64,000 nucleotides of DNA, from positions 2,253,970 through 2,317,969 of the forward strand of contig NC_067136.1 in assembly GCF_021347895.1 (NCBI RefSeq), in the 5' to 3' direction. Positions 1-10,030 of the stretch are shown here, piece after piece (position 1 is the first letter of the stretch; every line of letters starts with the position of its first letter). The translations under genes and the position numbers were made by a program. The notes under the pieces were generated by a model. The model had not been told where the DNA came from, ran no database searches, and saw nothing but the letters and a program-made list of their open reading frames with translations. This stretch comes from Acanthochromis polyacanthus. Taxonomy: Eukaryota > Chordata > Actinopteri > Pomacentridae.

Positions 1-832
1 TTAGCACGTGACGTTATCTAGCAACATCCAGGACTTTTCCTGCAGGCTTTAGCTACTTCCCACTGAAAATAGTTGGCAACACTGTTCTCGACTTTGTTAT
101 AGACAAATTTGAATGCCGTCAGAACTATCTATAAAATTAGTGGTATTGTGGCATCCCTAGTTGCAACACAATAGCCTATAACTATTAATTAAAGTGTGTT
201 TTCTAAAGAAACTACCAACACAAGCAACAAAAATAACCTTTGGTTTGCTTCCATCATGTGTTGTGGTACAAGGTGTGATCCTTCCAACTGCCATGTGCCA
301 GATGTCCTCATCCTGGAGGAAGGCTTCTTTTTTCCCATCAACTCCTTGTAGTTGTCTGTAACCACAACCATACACAAACTGTCCAAACCATGTTTTTTTA
401 CTCTTTTGCTCAATATTTTAGATATTTTGTATGTCTCGTGAACTACACCACAGTCAATCTAATATTATACACAACAAGTCACTTTAAGTCTTTTTATAAA
501 CATAGTTACATAAAATTAAATTACATACAAGGTTAACATTAACATTCATTAGCATGAGCCACGGGCAAATTCTTTATCAAATCATCACTAACAGTAGTGG
601 CTGGCAAGTGCTAGCATAACTAATTTTTGCTAAACATTCTCCACACAGCACGCTCACAAATGTTCACACAAAATCTCATCTGAAGTTGCACTAAGTTAGC
701 ACCATTTACACTAGCATTAGCTGCCGTCTGCCGCTAACAGCTAGCTAGCTAGTTAGCTAGTGCAGCTTGTGAATGATAAGTTTGCCTATTATCTTAGTCA
801 TTAGTAGAAAGAATATTTATTCCGAAGATATT
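1..832 (-). other. No firm gene; one possible minus-strand exon
   Basis: AT-rich sequence with a GCTAGC/TTAGC-rich stretch near 720-770. On the minus strand an open segment at about 395-195 could be an internal exon (it would end at an AAG/GTTATT junction near 193), but two frames stay open across it and I recognise neither product. It might belong to the same transcription unit as the possible first exon at 833-1069; that is inference only. Confidence 0.2.
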
Positions 833-1069
833 TCACACCATGCACGAGCAATACAAACCTCCGAGTAAGAGCAGTTTTGCGGCCGCCTTGTTTTTAGGTG
901 CTTTCCTGGTGCCCCAGCACACTTGTATCCATCCTTCTTCACTGGAGAGGTCCGGCCGTTTTAATACCTGAACGAGCTGCTGTCTGTACTGAGGTGTCAC
1001 AATGTCAGTACTTTCGACGTGAATTGTGTTGTCCCTAAAATAAAACATCCCGAACTTGAACTGCGCCAT
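833..1069 (-). CDS. Possible first exon, BEN-type N-terminal module
   Basis: A minus-strand open segment starts with ATG in a good context (tacaATGGCG) at 1069 and runs about 70 codons to a possible GT donor near 860 (GGAG/GTTTGT). The peptide has a short beta-rich start (MAQFKFGMFYF) and a later ICWGTRK-like segment (VCWGTRKAPKNKAAAKLLLLG region, residues about 50-70). The pattern aromatic-WG-RK followed by AKLLxLG resembles the N-terminal module that precedes BEN domains in many fish proteins. An inverted CCAAT box (ccaatcagcgg, about 1,135-1,145) lies about 70 bases upstream, which suits a promoter. No downstream BEN domain is visible, so this may be a gene fragment or part of a transposon. 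The family assignment is from memory of the motif style and is weak. Confidence 0.3.
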   Translation of the reverse strand: MAQFKFGMFYFRDNTIHVESTDIVTPQYRQQLVQVLKRPDLSSEEGWIQVCWGTRKAPKNKAAAKLLLLGGLYCSCMV

Positions 1070-1289
1070 TGTAACTCAACTGCAACAACGCTTCCCTCAG
1101 CATCTACATTCAAGCAGGTTGCATTCGGGGGTAACCAATCAGCGGCAGCACAGCGCCACGAGCACTTCAGGGTCAATTTGAAAAATGTCCACCACAGGCA
1201 AATTTTCAATTTTGACATTGAAAATTGTCTGTCAGACGCAGACTCTACGTTCTTGCAAAAAAAAACAAAACAAAAAAAAAGTAATTACA

Positions 1290-2048
1290 TTTTAAAAAAA
1301 AGTCTGTGTGTCCATCTTCGGACACACCTTGCGGCAAGTGTTAGGAACTGGGGCCCTTTGTGGGCCACATCAACTTTTTCCTTCGAGTCATTTAATGGCA
1401 CTTTGTTACAGTACTTCCATGGGACAACACGTTCCAGAGCAAATAGTTAAAAGATTTCTTTGCTGGAGGAGTCTAACACAAAAAGCCGAAAAGTACATGG
1501 TAGATGCTAATGAAGGCGTGAAATGCATTTTTTCACATCTCCTAAACAGCAATGTATGAAGTTCTAATTCATCTAGCCTGGATGAAAATGTCAGGGTTTT
1601 TGGTAATCCCTGTCATCACAAACTGTCAGCATTAGAAAAACTTGCTATCAAAGACTTGCTAAGTGTTATAATCGAACACTGTTTGTTATCACCGTTTCAT
1701 TGTAAAAGGCGTACTGTATCATTCCAGCAGTAACAGAAGTCTAAAAAAAGGATCAACTCAACAGTGGAGTTACAGGATGGAAAATTATGTAGAATTCTTT
1801 GCATGTCAGTATTCAGAGCAGGCGATTTGTCATTGCACTGTATATTGGTAAAGGAGCTTGTGAAGACTGATGGACAGCTCTGCAAAGATAGTCAACTGAA
1901 CATTGCTTCCACTTTTATATCTGAGGTGTCAGAATCTAAGAATGTTTATGCGGTGCCCACTGACCTGTTCCACAGGAAATGTGTTTTGATCCAATCAAGA
2001 GACAAACAATATGTTATTCCTCTACCAAATAATGTCGAGAGAGATTAA
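1290..2048 (+). pseudogene. CACTA/EnSpm-type transposase relic, C-terminal part
   Basis: Reading frames on the plus strand hold two segments typical of the C-terminal third of animal EnSpm/CACTA transposases. At 1,340-1,429 a block begins RNWGPLWATSTFSFES and continues to a YFHGT motif; this is the WGPLW...FSFE...NG signature found downstream of the catalytic region. At about 1,960-2,045 the frame ends with a KCVLIQ...YVIPLPN segment, which resembles the conserved tail of the same proteins. A frameshift near 1,420 moves the reading by one base, and a second gap (1,560-1,763) has stops, so it cannot make a protein. The N-terminal and catalytic parts are absent. It abuts an A-rich run at 1,257-1,280. 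Family recognition is moderate; the break is seen directly. Confidence 0.55.
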
Positions 2049-2880
2049 ATAGTTACTGGGGAAGTTTGAGAAAAATTGCTGAAACCACTGTCAAATTGTA
2101 AGAAATAGGGATTACATATCAGTGTGTATTCTTGGTGTGCCTTAAAACTAGTGGACAATGTCCAAAATGGCAACTTCAGAGTATTAAATCTGTAAAAATG
2201 ATAAGGCACATGGGCAAGCACACACAAAGACTGTGCTGTTAAACAGTTATACTATAACAGTTGTGGTATAACAAAATACAAACAAAATCGTAGGGGTGAA
2301 TACTTTTGCAAGACTTTTTTCATGCAAAATCAAAGACTTTCAAAAGATTCATTTTTCTGTCAAGCAGCAAAGCAACTGTCCTGTTATCTACACATCTTAA
2401 TATGTTCATCAGTGTAATGTGTTTTCTGATTGCTGTCAAATGTAAGTGAAACAATCCAAGCTTTGGAATAAGTACCATGTGATGATAAGAAATACACAAG
2501 GTTGTACTGTTTTTTTTATTAGAAATACTGGTGAATACTGCATTACATAAAAGCACATGGCCAATTGAAAGGTGCTCTGTTGTTGATGTTCATGTTTATT
2601 CAAAATTCACCATTAAATTTGGAGAATGGATAGATTTTTAAATATTGCATAAAACAACGGTGGTGTTGAAGTAATCCAAATACTTTATAACACTAATTGC
2701 TAACATTTTAAAATTGAAATAGAAAAGTAAGGATATTTTTTCAATTCGAAAAGGTATTGTTACATAACAGCATTGTTGCATTTTGCTGGTAAAATACATT
2801 ATTTTAAAAGGTTGAAGAGAAAAGGTCAGCTGCAGAAATGAACTGTTATTGTACATTCTTTTAAACTGATCTTAGCACAC
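2049..2880. other. AT-rich intergenic sequence, nothing recognised
   Basis: No open frame above about 80 codons has coding character on either strand. I see no repeat ends, RNA gene or splice-bounded exon. Confidence 0.4.
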
Positions 2881-3410
2881 TAAAAGAAATGGCTACATAC
2901 TGATGAATTTGTTCTGGTTTATAGTGTACTTATGAAGAATACACTAATTTACCACTGAAGTAATATTCAATTATTAATATACTTATTTTAAGCGCACTTT
3001 AACACTGCTGTGCTAACAATGATATGAAAAAAGGTGTTATAAAAGTGAACTTATTGAAAGGATGCTAAAAGTGCACTTGATAAAAGTAGATGCAAATACA
3101 CTGACATTAAACTTATATTTAACGCATTCAAAGTACAGAATAAATAAATATACTAATCAAACACATATATATTTCAGTGTTAATATATTTTATATGAATA
3201 TACTTATTATGAATTTAAGTATTAGTACTAAACAGTGTACTTTAAGTAAATATAAGTACTACCGAGGAAATAATATATTTGTAATTAATACAGTTATAAT
3301 ATATTTTTGGTTTACTTTATTTTAACACAAAGTCAAAATGTGCTAGAACTGTACTTTCAGAAAATTAAGTACATTTTAGTACATTACAGTATATTACTTT
3401 TTACCTGGGC
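2881..3410. repeat. AT-rich interspersed repeat with AAGTRYACTT words
   Basis: The stretch is very AT-rich and repeatedly uses words such as aagtgcactt, agtgtacttt, taagtacat and agtacatt, on both strands. This is the look of a non-autonomous DNA element of teleosts, but I could not define terminal inverted repeats or a target duplication. There is no gene. Confidence 0.3.
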
Positions 3411-4300
3411 TGACATGAAGGAAAATGTTTATAATCAGATGTGATGAATAATAATAATAAATATAACAAAATATTCATGTGTGAAAATTAAAGTGTAGTT
3501 CACTTCACAGTTTACAATCTGGTTTAAATGAAGACTGAATGGTTAGAAACTTATTCTCATGATCTCTTTGGTTTATGAAACGATAAAGAACATATTCTGA
3601 AAAAAAATCCTTCATGTTGTAAAATTTCCTAAATTTCCCTCGATGTTGTCGTGTAAGTCTGACCAGGTGAACTAAACTGACATCATCTGTGAGTTAAAGA
3701 GTAAATTCCACAAGTGCGTCAGGATGAAATGTGAAGGTTGAATTTGAACTAAACCTGGAATCATTTCTTGCAGTGTTCTGACTGCTCCACTTGGTGGCAG
3801 TAAAGAACAAGAAAAACAAACACCTCTGATCCTGTAATGAGTGGAAACACTCCATCCTGTTTCTCTGACAGGTCAAGGAAGGACATAGATTCAGTTTGTG
3901 TTGAAACAAAACTGTCACAGGTTTGTGGAGAACCCAGATGTAGAAACTAATGAGGTGGAGGAGATCAGAGGCTTAGTGAAGAAGGTGTTGATTTAGGAAA
4001 GTGCAGTAACACATATTGTTACACACAGGAGAAGACAACATTAGTTAGCGGCTAGGCTAGGATGTAGAACTGAGGCTGAACAAACCAGGTAAGACAAGGC
4101 TGGGAGAGCTACAGGGAACATGGAAAAGAGAACTCCAGGATCGGCAAGCCTCATGCGTTTAGCTCTAACTGAGATGATCTACCTGCAGAGCGACGTCGGT
4201 GACAGAACCACGTAAGATTTGTCATTTATAACACCTGATGAACCCCAAAACCCACCAAAATTACACCATTTATCCGAGCCAGGACACAGTTACAGTTGTT
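3411..4300. other. Intergenic sequence, nothing recognised
   Basis: No supported gene on either strand. It contains short AT-rich tracts and ordinary unique-looking sequence. Confidence 0.35.
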
Positions 4301-4860
4301 TTGTTCCTGAAACATTCTGTGAAAGTTCTCCAAAGTTGTCCTAATGTTTTTACCAGAAAGTTTCTTTTAGTTCCCAGAATGTTCCTCCTAAATGTAGGAT
4401 AACTAAAGATGTTCTACAGATGTGTAGTGGCAGCACTGTTAGATCATTGTACCCTAAAAAATGAATGTTGCAGTGAGAACGTTCTTCCTTTGTTTTCATG
4501 TACCATTGTGAAACATTTGGGAGAATGTTTTATAGAAGAACGTGTTCCCTCCACAACATCCCCAACACATCCACAAAACACTACAGCCAGAATGTTCCTC
4601 CTTTGGAAATATATCACAGCACAGGAATGTCTTATAAAGCACATCTGTCCTGTGAGGACTTAAGGACATTTTGAAAACATTTTTGTAAATGTTGCTTTGA
4701 GGGCATTCTTTGTTTGTTATTGTTGGTGAAGGGACTCTAAAGAAAGAATGTTTTATAATGTGTTCCCTTAATAAAAAGACAAAATGCTCCATCCTTAATT
4801 ATCACATTACAGGAACATTACAAAAGGTTCTGTGAACAAAGCATTCTGTGATCTCAGGAC
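4301..4860. repeat. Diverged internal repeats built on GAATGTTC
   Basis: Words like gaatgttcctcc, gaacgttct, gaatgttttata and ggaacatt recur every few tens of bases on both strands (for example about 4,376, 4,475, 4,520, 4,590, 4,745 and 4,815). This gives a degenerate tandem or foldback repeat without coding capacity. Confidence 0.35.
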
Positions 4861-5279
4861 TGTGTTGTTTCAAGGTTAAAGCTGCATCTATCAATCATTT
4901 ACTACTTTTATTTTATTAAAAGGCTTCCCATTGGATATTGGTCCGGCAAACCATTTGAACAGAATTAGCAGAAGTAATGGTGGTTCCTGTGGTGGACAAG
5001 GATCATTGAGACAGACTTCTGTGTGCAGAGTGTGCAGACTTGCTCTCCCTCTGCGACATCGGACGTTTAAACTGATCACAGAAAGTTTTCAGTTACCCTG
5101 AAGGTCGACGTTTGACTTTAAGAGGACTTTAAACTTTATAGATCTCGACTGACGTGAAACTTTCATCCACTATGAGTGAAAAACAGCCTGAAGTAACAGG
5201 TACAGGCCTGGGGTGTGTTTGGCGAAGTTAGCTAACATAGCTAACTCGACTGTCTACATTGTTGTTTACCTTAAACGGC
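4861..5279 (+). other. 5' flank of the SGNH-like ORF
   Basis: Gene-less leader region with shift from AT-rich to GC-richer composition towards 5,280. A short upstream ATG frame (starting about 5,173) is present. It has no features that I can name. Confidence 0.3.
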
Positions 5280-6854
5280 ATGGCGTCTACTGCACACACG
5301 AGAACCTCTCACTGTGAAGGCTGTGTTACACTTTCTCGAATGAAAAGAGAAGTAACTAACCTGAGGGAGGACATCCGGAGGCTGTCCGATGAGCTACGGA
5401 GGAAGGAATCCATGCTGTCAAGTTACATTGACATGGCTGCATCGGAGTCCAAGAGGCTACTGGCCATCCACACCGAAATCTCGGATACGCTGCTGTGGGA
5501 TCCTGTGTGCCCACGTCCTTCCTCCAGCTCAACACCTAATCCCCGGGATTCCTGGACGGAGGTCGTGGTTCGAGGAGACAGAAACTCGAGGAAGCCATCA
5601 TATTCCCCTCTGCCGCTCCTCCTCAGCAACCATTACCCGGCGCTGCAGAACGATACCCGCAGAGATCCAAGTGCTGGACTAAACGCCGACACTGTGGGCT
5701 GCCCTCCCAGGTCTCCACACCCGGATCCAGTGGGCGCTATCACCGCCTCTCCGCCACTGGCCACTGCTGCTGTCATCACTCCGGCGGCGGCAGCCTCAGC
5801 TTCACCTGCCAGTGTCTCCTCTCCGCCTCCCGCTGTCACTTCCACTTTATCTCCGACGGGGTCATCGCCATCTGACGCTCCTGCTGCTGTCTCCTTTGCA
5901 CCCTCCGGTCATGCTGCTGCTGTCCGGAGGGCAGTACGGACCACCGAGGGACAGCGGAGCAAACAGCGGGAGAAGCTCATCTCCTCCCACCGCCGGAAGC
6001 TGCTCAGGGAGGCCGTCAGCAGACGCTCCGGTAAACCTCCTCACCCTGAGGCAACGCGGGAGGGACCCTCCTCCTCACCGCTACCTCTCTCCGACAACAG
6101 GGACCCCTGGTCAGCGGTGACCAGAGGTGCTGGGGCTCGTCCATCTCCCCCCCTTCCACCTCCGGATCTACCGCTGGAGAACAGGTACGACATCCTGAGC
6201 CTGCAGGATTTTCCTCCCATGGGAGCGTGTTCCAGCTTGTCTCTGGGACCTGTCCACCCAGCTGGTCGTGGCTCTCGCCAACCCAGGAGTCCGCGTGTCC
6301 AGCCTGGTCCCTCTTCTTTGGTGGCGCGGCCAGGAGCAACCGCGGGCCGGCTCCACCAACCCCGGGTCCCACTCCGCCAGTGGCGCACCTCCAGGCAGCA
6401 CGTGGAGCAGCGCACCCCCTCCGTGCTGGTCGTCGGGACCTCGATGGTCAGACACGTGACGGTGCATGGTGGCCTGACCTTCAGCCGCCCCAGAGCCCGC
6501 GTCAGGGAGGTCGAGTCCTCCACTCTCCAGCTATGTGCTCAGCACAGCTCAGCCTCCACGCTGGTCCTGGAGGCCGGCATCAACGATCTCAGAGATCAGC
6601 AATCTGAGATCCTTAAGAGGGATTTCAGGTCCATGGTGGACCGCATGCTGGACACGGGGAAGCGACTGGTTATTTCAGGCCCGCTTCCCCCACCGCGCTA
6701 TGGTGACGTCATCACCAGTCGCCTCCACCAGCTGCACCTATGGCTGAAGGGATACTGCCTTGGAAAAAGGCATGAGTGGAAATCCCCCATGAAATCCCCC
6801 CGCTCATTCCCCCACCTCCTCACTCCCCACACACATAATAATAATAATGCTTAA
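5280..6854 (+). CDS. SGNH-hydrolase-like ORF, ORF1-type protein of a retroelement, C-terminally truncated
   Basis: The frame encodes 524 residues from the ATG at 5,280 (an open extension of seven codons upstream lacks an ATG). Residues about 20-60 are charged and heptad-like (LREDIRRLSDELRRKES), probably a coiled coil. A Ser/Pro/Ala-rich low-complexity linker follows to about residue 370. From about 380 an SGNH/GDSL-like fold begins: block I serine in VVGTSMVRH (residue about 386) and block III in GINDL (about 432), then a P-rich SGPLPPP turn. The expected block V (D-x-x-H near the C-terminus) is missing. After about residue 490 the sequence turns into an unrelated tail ending beside AATAAT repeats, so the fold is cut short. 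SGNH-type domains occur in ORF1 proteins of CR1/L2-like LINEs and in many copies in fish genomes. That origin is inference; no reverse transcriptase follows here. The segment is a GC-rich island in AT-rich DNA. Confidence 0.6.
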   Translation: MASTAHTRTSHCEGCVTLSRMKREVTNLREDIRRLSDELRRKESMLSSYIDMAASESKRLLAIHTEISDTLLWDPVCPRPSSSSTPNPRDSWTEVVVRGDRNSRKPSYSPLPLLLSNHYPALQNDTRRDPSAGLNADTVGCPPRSPHPDPVGAITASPPLATAAVITPAAAASASPASVSSPPPAVTSTLSPTGSSPSDAPAAVSFAPSGHAAAVRRAVRTTEGQRSKQREKLISSHRRKLLREAVSRRSGKPPHPEATREGPSSSPLPLSDNRDPWSAVTRGAGARPSPPLPPPDLPLENRYDILSLQDFPPMGACSSLSLGPVHPAGRGSRQPRSPRVQPGPSSLVARPGATAGRLHQPRVPLRQWRTSRQHVEQRTPSVLVVGTSMVRHVTVHGGLTFSRPRARVREVESSTLQLCAQHSSASTLVLEAGINDLRDQQSEILKRDFRSMVDRMLDTGKRLVISGPLPPPRYGDVITSRLHQLHLWLKGYCLGKRHEWKSPMKSPRSFPHLLTPHTHNNNNA

Positions 6855-7153
6855 TATTATTCATATTTTAATAAGGCGTTAATAAATATGGGCCATGTAA
6901 AGTGTCTGCTTAGTTAACCTGCATACTTGTCATTGTTAACCAATGGGCTAAAAAATGACATTTTAAGGCATGTTGAAAAACAAGCACTTTATTGAACAGT
7001 CTACAGTTTCAGTAATCCGAAATCAAAATTTAAATAAGCTGTTCTTTAAAAAAAAATACAAAAAAAATTAAGATGAAAAAAATGAAATAGAATTGTTCAA
7101 AGTTTCAAAAAAAAAAAACATTTCAAAACAAAAACCAAAACATAGTTGATCTG

Positions 7154-8220
7154 TCACTCCGGGCTGGTCGCAGGCATCAGCTTTGGAATTAAATGTTTCC
7201 TGGCTGCTGCCCTGTCGTATTTCAATGGCTTCAGTCTTTCAGACGGTTATCCATTGTAAAAACGTCTGTGATGAAGAGCTGTGTACCTTCCATCAGCTTC
7301 CAGCCTGGCCTGTAGGGCAGCACACAAGTTGGAAAGCTCCTGGCTGTGGAAGGATGGAGGCCACACAATCCATCCATGTACACCATCTACACTGCCGTCC
7401 TCCTCATCCGACATCATGTCCGCTGTGATGTCATTCCAGAACTCCTCTTCGTCTGGAGCAAGGACCGTCTTCCTGGTATCCAGCAGCTGTGAACACAATC
7501 GGTACAAGAAATCAAAACATTTACTAATGTAACAGAAAAATAATATCATAGAGACCAGCAATACTATTCTAACCACATTCTATATACAACACACACTCCC
7601 ATGAATGAAACTCATCAAATGAATCAAAGTAATATCTCTTACTCTCTTTCTTCTCTGCCGACTCCGGGCAGATGACTTAATCGCCTCCGCCTGATCCGCC
7701 ATGTCGGGTTGACTATAGCGGAAATTCCTGTGCAGAGTAATGGGTTTTACAAGCGGCTGGAAAAGAGTAAAATGAAGCCGTTATTAGCTTGGAGAAGATG
7801 GAGGACGACATATCACTGCTTAACGTTACTAATTCAGAAAATTGTACCAAAACTCAATAAAAAATATCCTACAAATGGAATATATCCTTACCACAATTTT
7901 AGGACTGTGCTCTCCTCTTTTCTGCTGAATTTCCTCGCCGCTCTCGCGCTGGAGAAAGTGTTTATTTGGGCTTCCATGGCGGACATCCTCTCCTGCAGCT
8001 CAGACACCGCTCCAGCTTCTCCTCCAGCTTCTGCTCCATCTTCTCCTCCAGCTTCTCCTCCAGCTTCTCCTCCAGCGGTGTTCTCTGGCAGACAGCCCGC
8101 TGATAACGCTCAACAGTTTCTTCTCAGTGTCTGTCGCGGGTCTGACTGAAACCAGTCGGTCATGTCCAGGCTGTTCCATGCGAGGAGCCTGTAGTGAGAC
8201 TGGCGATACTGGGCCACCAT
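7154..8220 (-). pseudogene. C14orf93-like sequence, broken
   Basis: Minus-strand exons resemble the C-terminal region of the vertebrate C14orf93 family (nuclear proteins of poorly known role). An exon at 7,702-7,643 reads MADQAEAIKSSARSRQRRKR and ends at a GTAAGA donor. It joins in frame to an acceptor (ttcacag) before 7,486. The next exon contains FWNDITADMMSDEEDG and a GWIVWPPSF...LSNLC segment, matching the family's FWND...MSDEED...PP block. An in-frame TAA at 7,249-7,247 interrupts it just after a YNG; the frame then stays open and family-like (PSERL...) to a second stop at 7,156-7,154. Upstream, 8,179-8,000 encodes an EKLEEK-type coiled coil, but the frame slips at two CG/C junctions. 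I infer a decayed copy rather than the cellular gene. The sequence may also be a transposon-carried relative. Confidence 0.5.
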
Positions 8221-8335
8221 TGTAGAAACTCCGCTTCTTTGTCCGTTCGTTTATCGCGCGGTTCTTGCAAGACGACGCGCGTGATTGGACGAGCAACTCT
8301 AATGTGATGACGTCAGTGACGCAGCAGAAGTAGCA

Positions 8336-8401
8336 GACTTCTCCAGGCCTGCTTTGTGTGGCCACAGTCAAAAAAAAAAAAAAAAAAAGACTTCTCCAGG
8401 C
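8336..8401. mobile_element. Tiny retroposed insertion with 13-base target duplication
   Basis: The 13-mer gacttctccaggc occurs at 8,336-8,348 and again at 8,389-8,401. Between them lie 21 bases of unique sequence followed by a run of about 19 A. A short body, A tail and long direct duplication are the marks of LINE-machinery retroposition of a severely truncated transcript. Confidence 0.6.
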
Positions 8402-8437
8402 AGCAGAAGGAGGTTTAGAAGTTAAAAAAAAATTCTA

Positions 8438-8925
8438 TTCACTTAAATTCTACCTTCAGATTTACATGGCTTCAAGAATGTTTGGAGCTACCAGAATCAC
8501 TCTGGAATTTTATTCCACACAATGTATTTAAAAAAGTAGGAGGCTTAAAATTTCTAATGAGCTGCAACTTCTCAGTTTCTAAATTGCCGCTGAAACTCTC
8601 AAAGTATTATCAGCAGGCATTACTTTCTTGGAAATTGTGTTCACAACTTTTCTCCACATAAAGAAATACTTTGGCACAATGGGCAAATTACTATTAAAAA
8701 CAAAAGTGTATATAATGAGAGCTGGATTGGGAGGGACATAATCTTTGTGACATCCTAATTTGATGATAATGGAAGTCTTTATAGCTGTGAAAACTTCCTA
8801 AAGGCTAAAGCCTTTCCAGTCAAATACAGAGAACTTGTTACTATTGTGAAGGCTATTCCATCTGGCATGATTGAGTTAATAAAATCCCACTTCAGTTATC
8901 AAAATGTTAATGTTCAAATACCTGT
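8438..8925 (+). pseudogene. L1-type LINE ORF2 fragment (C-terminal)
   Basis: Plus-strand frames, interrupted by stops, carry phrases typical of the C-terminal part of fish L1/Tx1-type ORF2. These are a KVGGLKFLMSCNFSVSKL segment near 8,529-8,585, a QQALLSWKL segment near 8,612-8,640, and an AIPSGMIELIKSHFSYQNV segment near 8,850-8,906. Reverse transcriptase and endonuclease are absent. I recognise the phrases from family knowledge; the stops and frame changes are seen directly. Confidence 0.55.
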
Positions 8926-9248
8926 TGAGGGCATTGCTGGCAGATGTGTGGTAAACACATCCACTGTACAGTTAAGCAACACAAGAGAAAAGGTGACTGT
9001 AGTCATGCTGCTCTGCATGGAGTTTGGGATGTAGGATTTTGACAGTGTTAAGTGCCTGTGATGCGCTTTGATTTTACTTTTTTAAAAGCTGTATGAACCC
9101 TGATTCAAATAAAGTATATACTGTATAGTTTTGTTTGTGTAGGGTCCTTTTTCTCTAAAAACCAGTTCGTGTGAAAAGTCAACCCCACCCCCAACCCCCT
9201 ACCTTACACCCTCCACACCCACCAACCCTCCCACCACAGACCAATAAT
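8926..9248. other. Gene-less stretch with C-rich tract
   Basis: No coding signal. A strand-asymmetric C-rich tract (CCCCACCC-type words) occupies about 9,181-9,240, immediately left of the foldback repeat. Confidence 0.4.
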
Positions 9249-9800
9249 ATGTGTCTGCAGCCGGATGCTGTACGAATACGACCCGCACGAATAATCCCCG
9301 CATGAATACGGCCCTACACTTCCGGTAAGTTTAGAGCACTTTTTAAAGAGAGCGCCACTTACCGAAAGCGGCACGAATACGCCCGCACGAATACGGCCCT
9401 ACCGCAATTTACGTTTTACATTGGCGATTTCATTCAGAATATACTTACAACACAAAAGGATTATTCAAGGAGAATTCTGACACAGACATTAATAAGCATA
9501 AGTAGATATAGCACTGATTTATCTGATAAACTGTACATATTTCACTTATTTAATAAAATATATTTTATTTGTAACATTTCAAGCCAATATTCTCCTTGAA
9601 TAATCCTTTTGTGTTGTAAGTATATTTTGAGTGAAATCACTAATTTAAAACGTAAATTGCGGTAAGGCCGTATTCGTGTGGGCGTATTCATGCAGCCTCC
9701 GGTAAGTGGCGCTCTATTTAAAAAGTGCTCTAAACTTACCGGAAGTGTAGGGCCGTATTCATGCGGGTCGTATTCGTGCAGCATCTGGCTGCAGACATAC
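9249..9800. repeat. Long foldback (inverted repeat) element rich in GAATACG
   Basis: The left arm (about 9,251-9,475) is repeated in inverted orientation on the right (about 9,580-9,798), with a spacer of roughly 105 bases. The outer ends pair as tgtctgcagccggatgctg on the left against cagcatctggctgcagaca on the right. Both arms hold matching runs of GAATACGRCC/CGTATTCGTG words, an acttccggtaagtttagagc block and a ggattattcaaggagaat block near the hairpin loop. It has no coding capacity. It is probably a foldback-type or MITE-like DNA element; I did not find a target duplication. Confidence 0.75.
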
Positions 9801-9877
9801 ACTTCTCCCACAGACACACACCCATCAGTCTGATTTGCATTTGTATAGCTCACAGCATTTTCATTGACACTGGAAAG

Positions 9878-9899
9878 CCCCCCCCCCCCCCCCCCCCCC
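9878..9899 (+). repeat. Homopolymer C tract
   Basis: A run of 22 C. Length in the real genome may differ, because such runs are error-prone in sequencing. Confidence 0.9.
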
Positions 9900-10030
9900 T
9901 TGGAGATCAGCCGTCCATGTCAATTCCTGACAATTCTCAGCAGTTTTTTGTGCTTCCTGAAAACTGCTGTTTATTGCCGTTAATTTGAAATTCCACGGAA
10001 ATTTTCAGTGCCGTTAACTGTCGAAAATCC

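Noticed and set aside
8000..8371. Arg/Trp/Ser-rich 123-codon minus frame
   Set aside because: RRSWRRSW is the coiled-coil EEKLEEKL segment of the C14orf93-like sequence read in the wrong phase after a slip.
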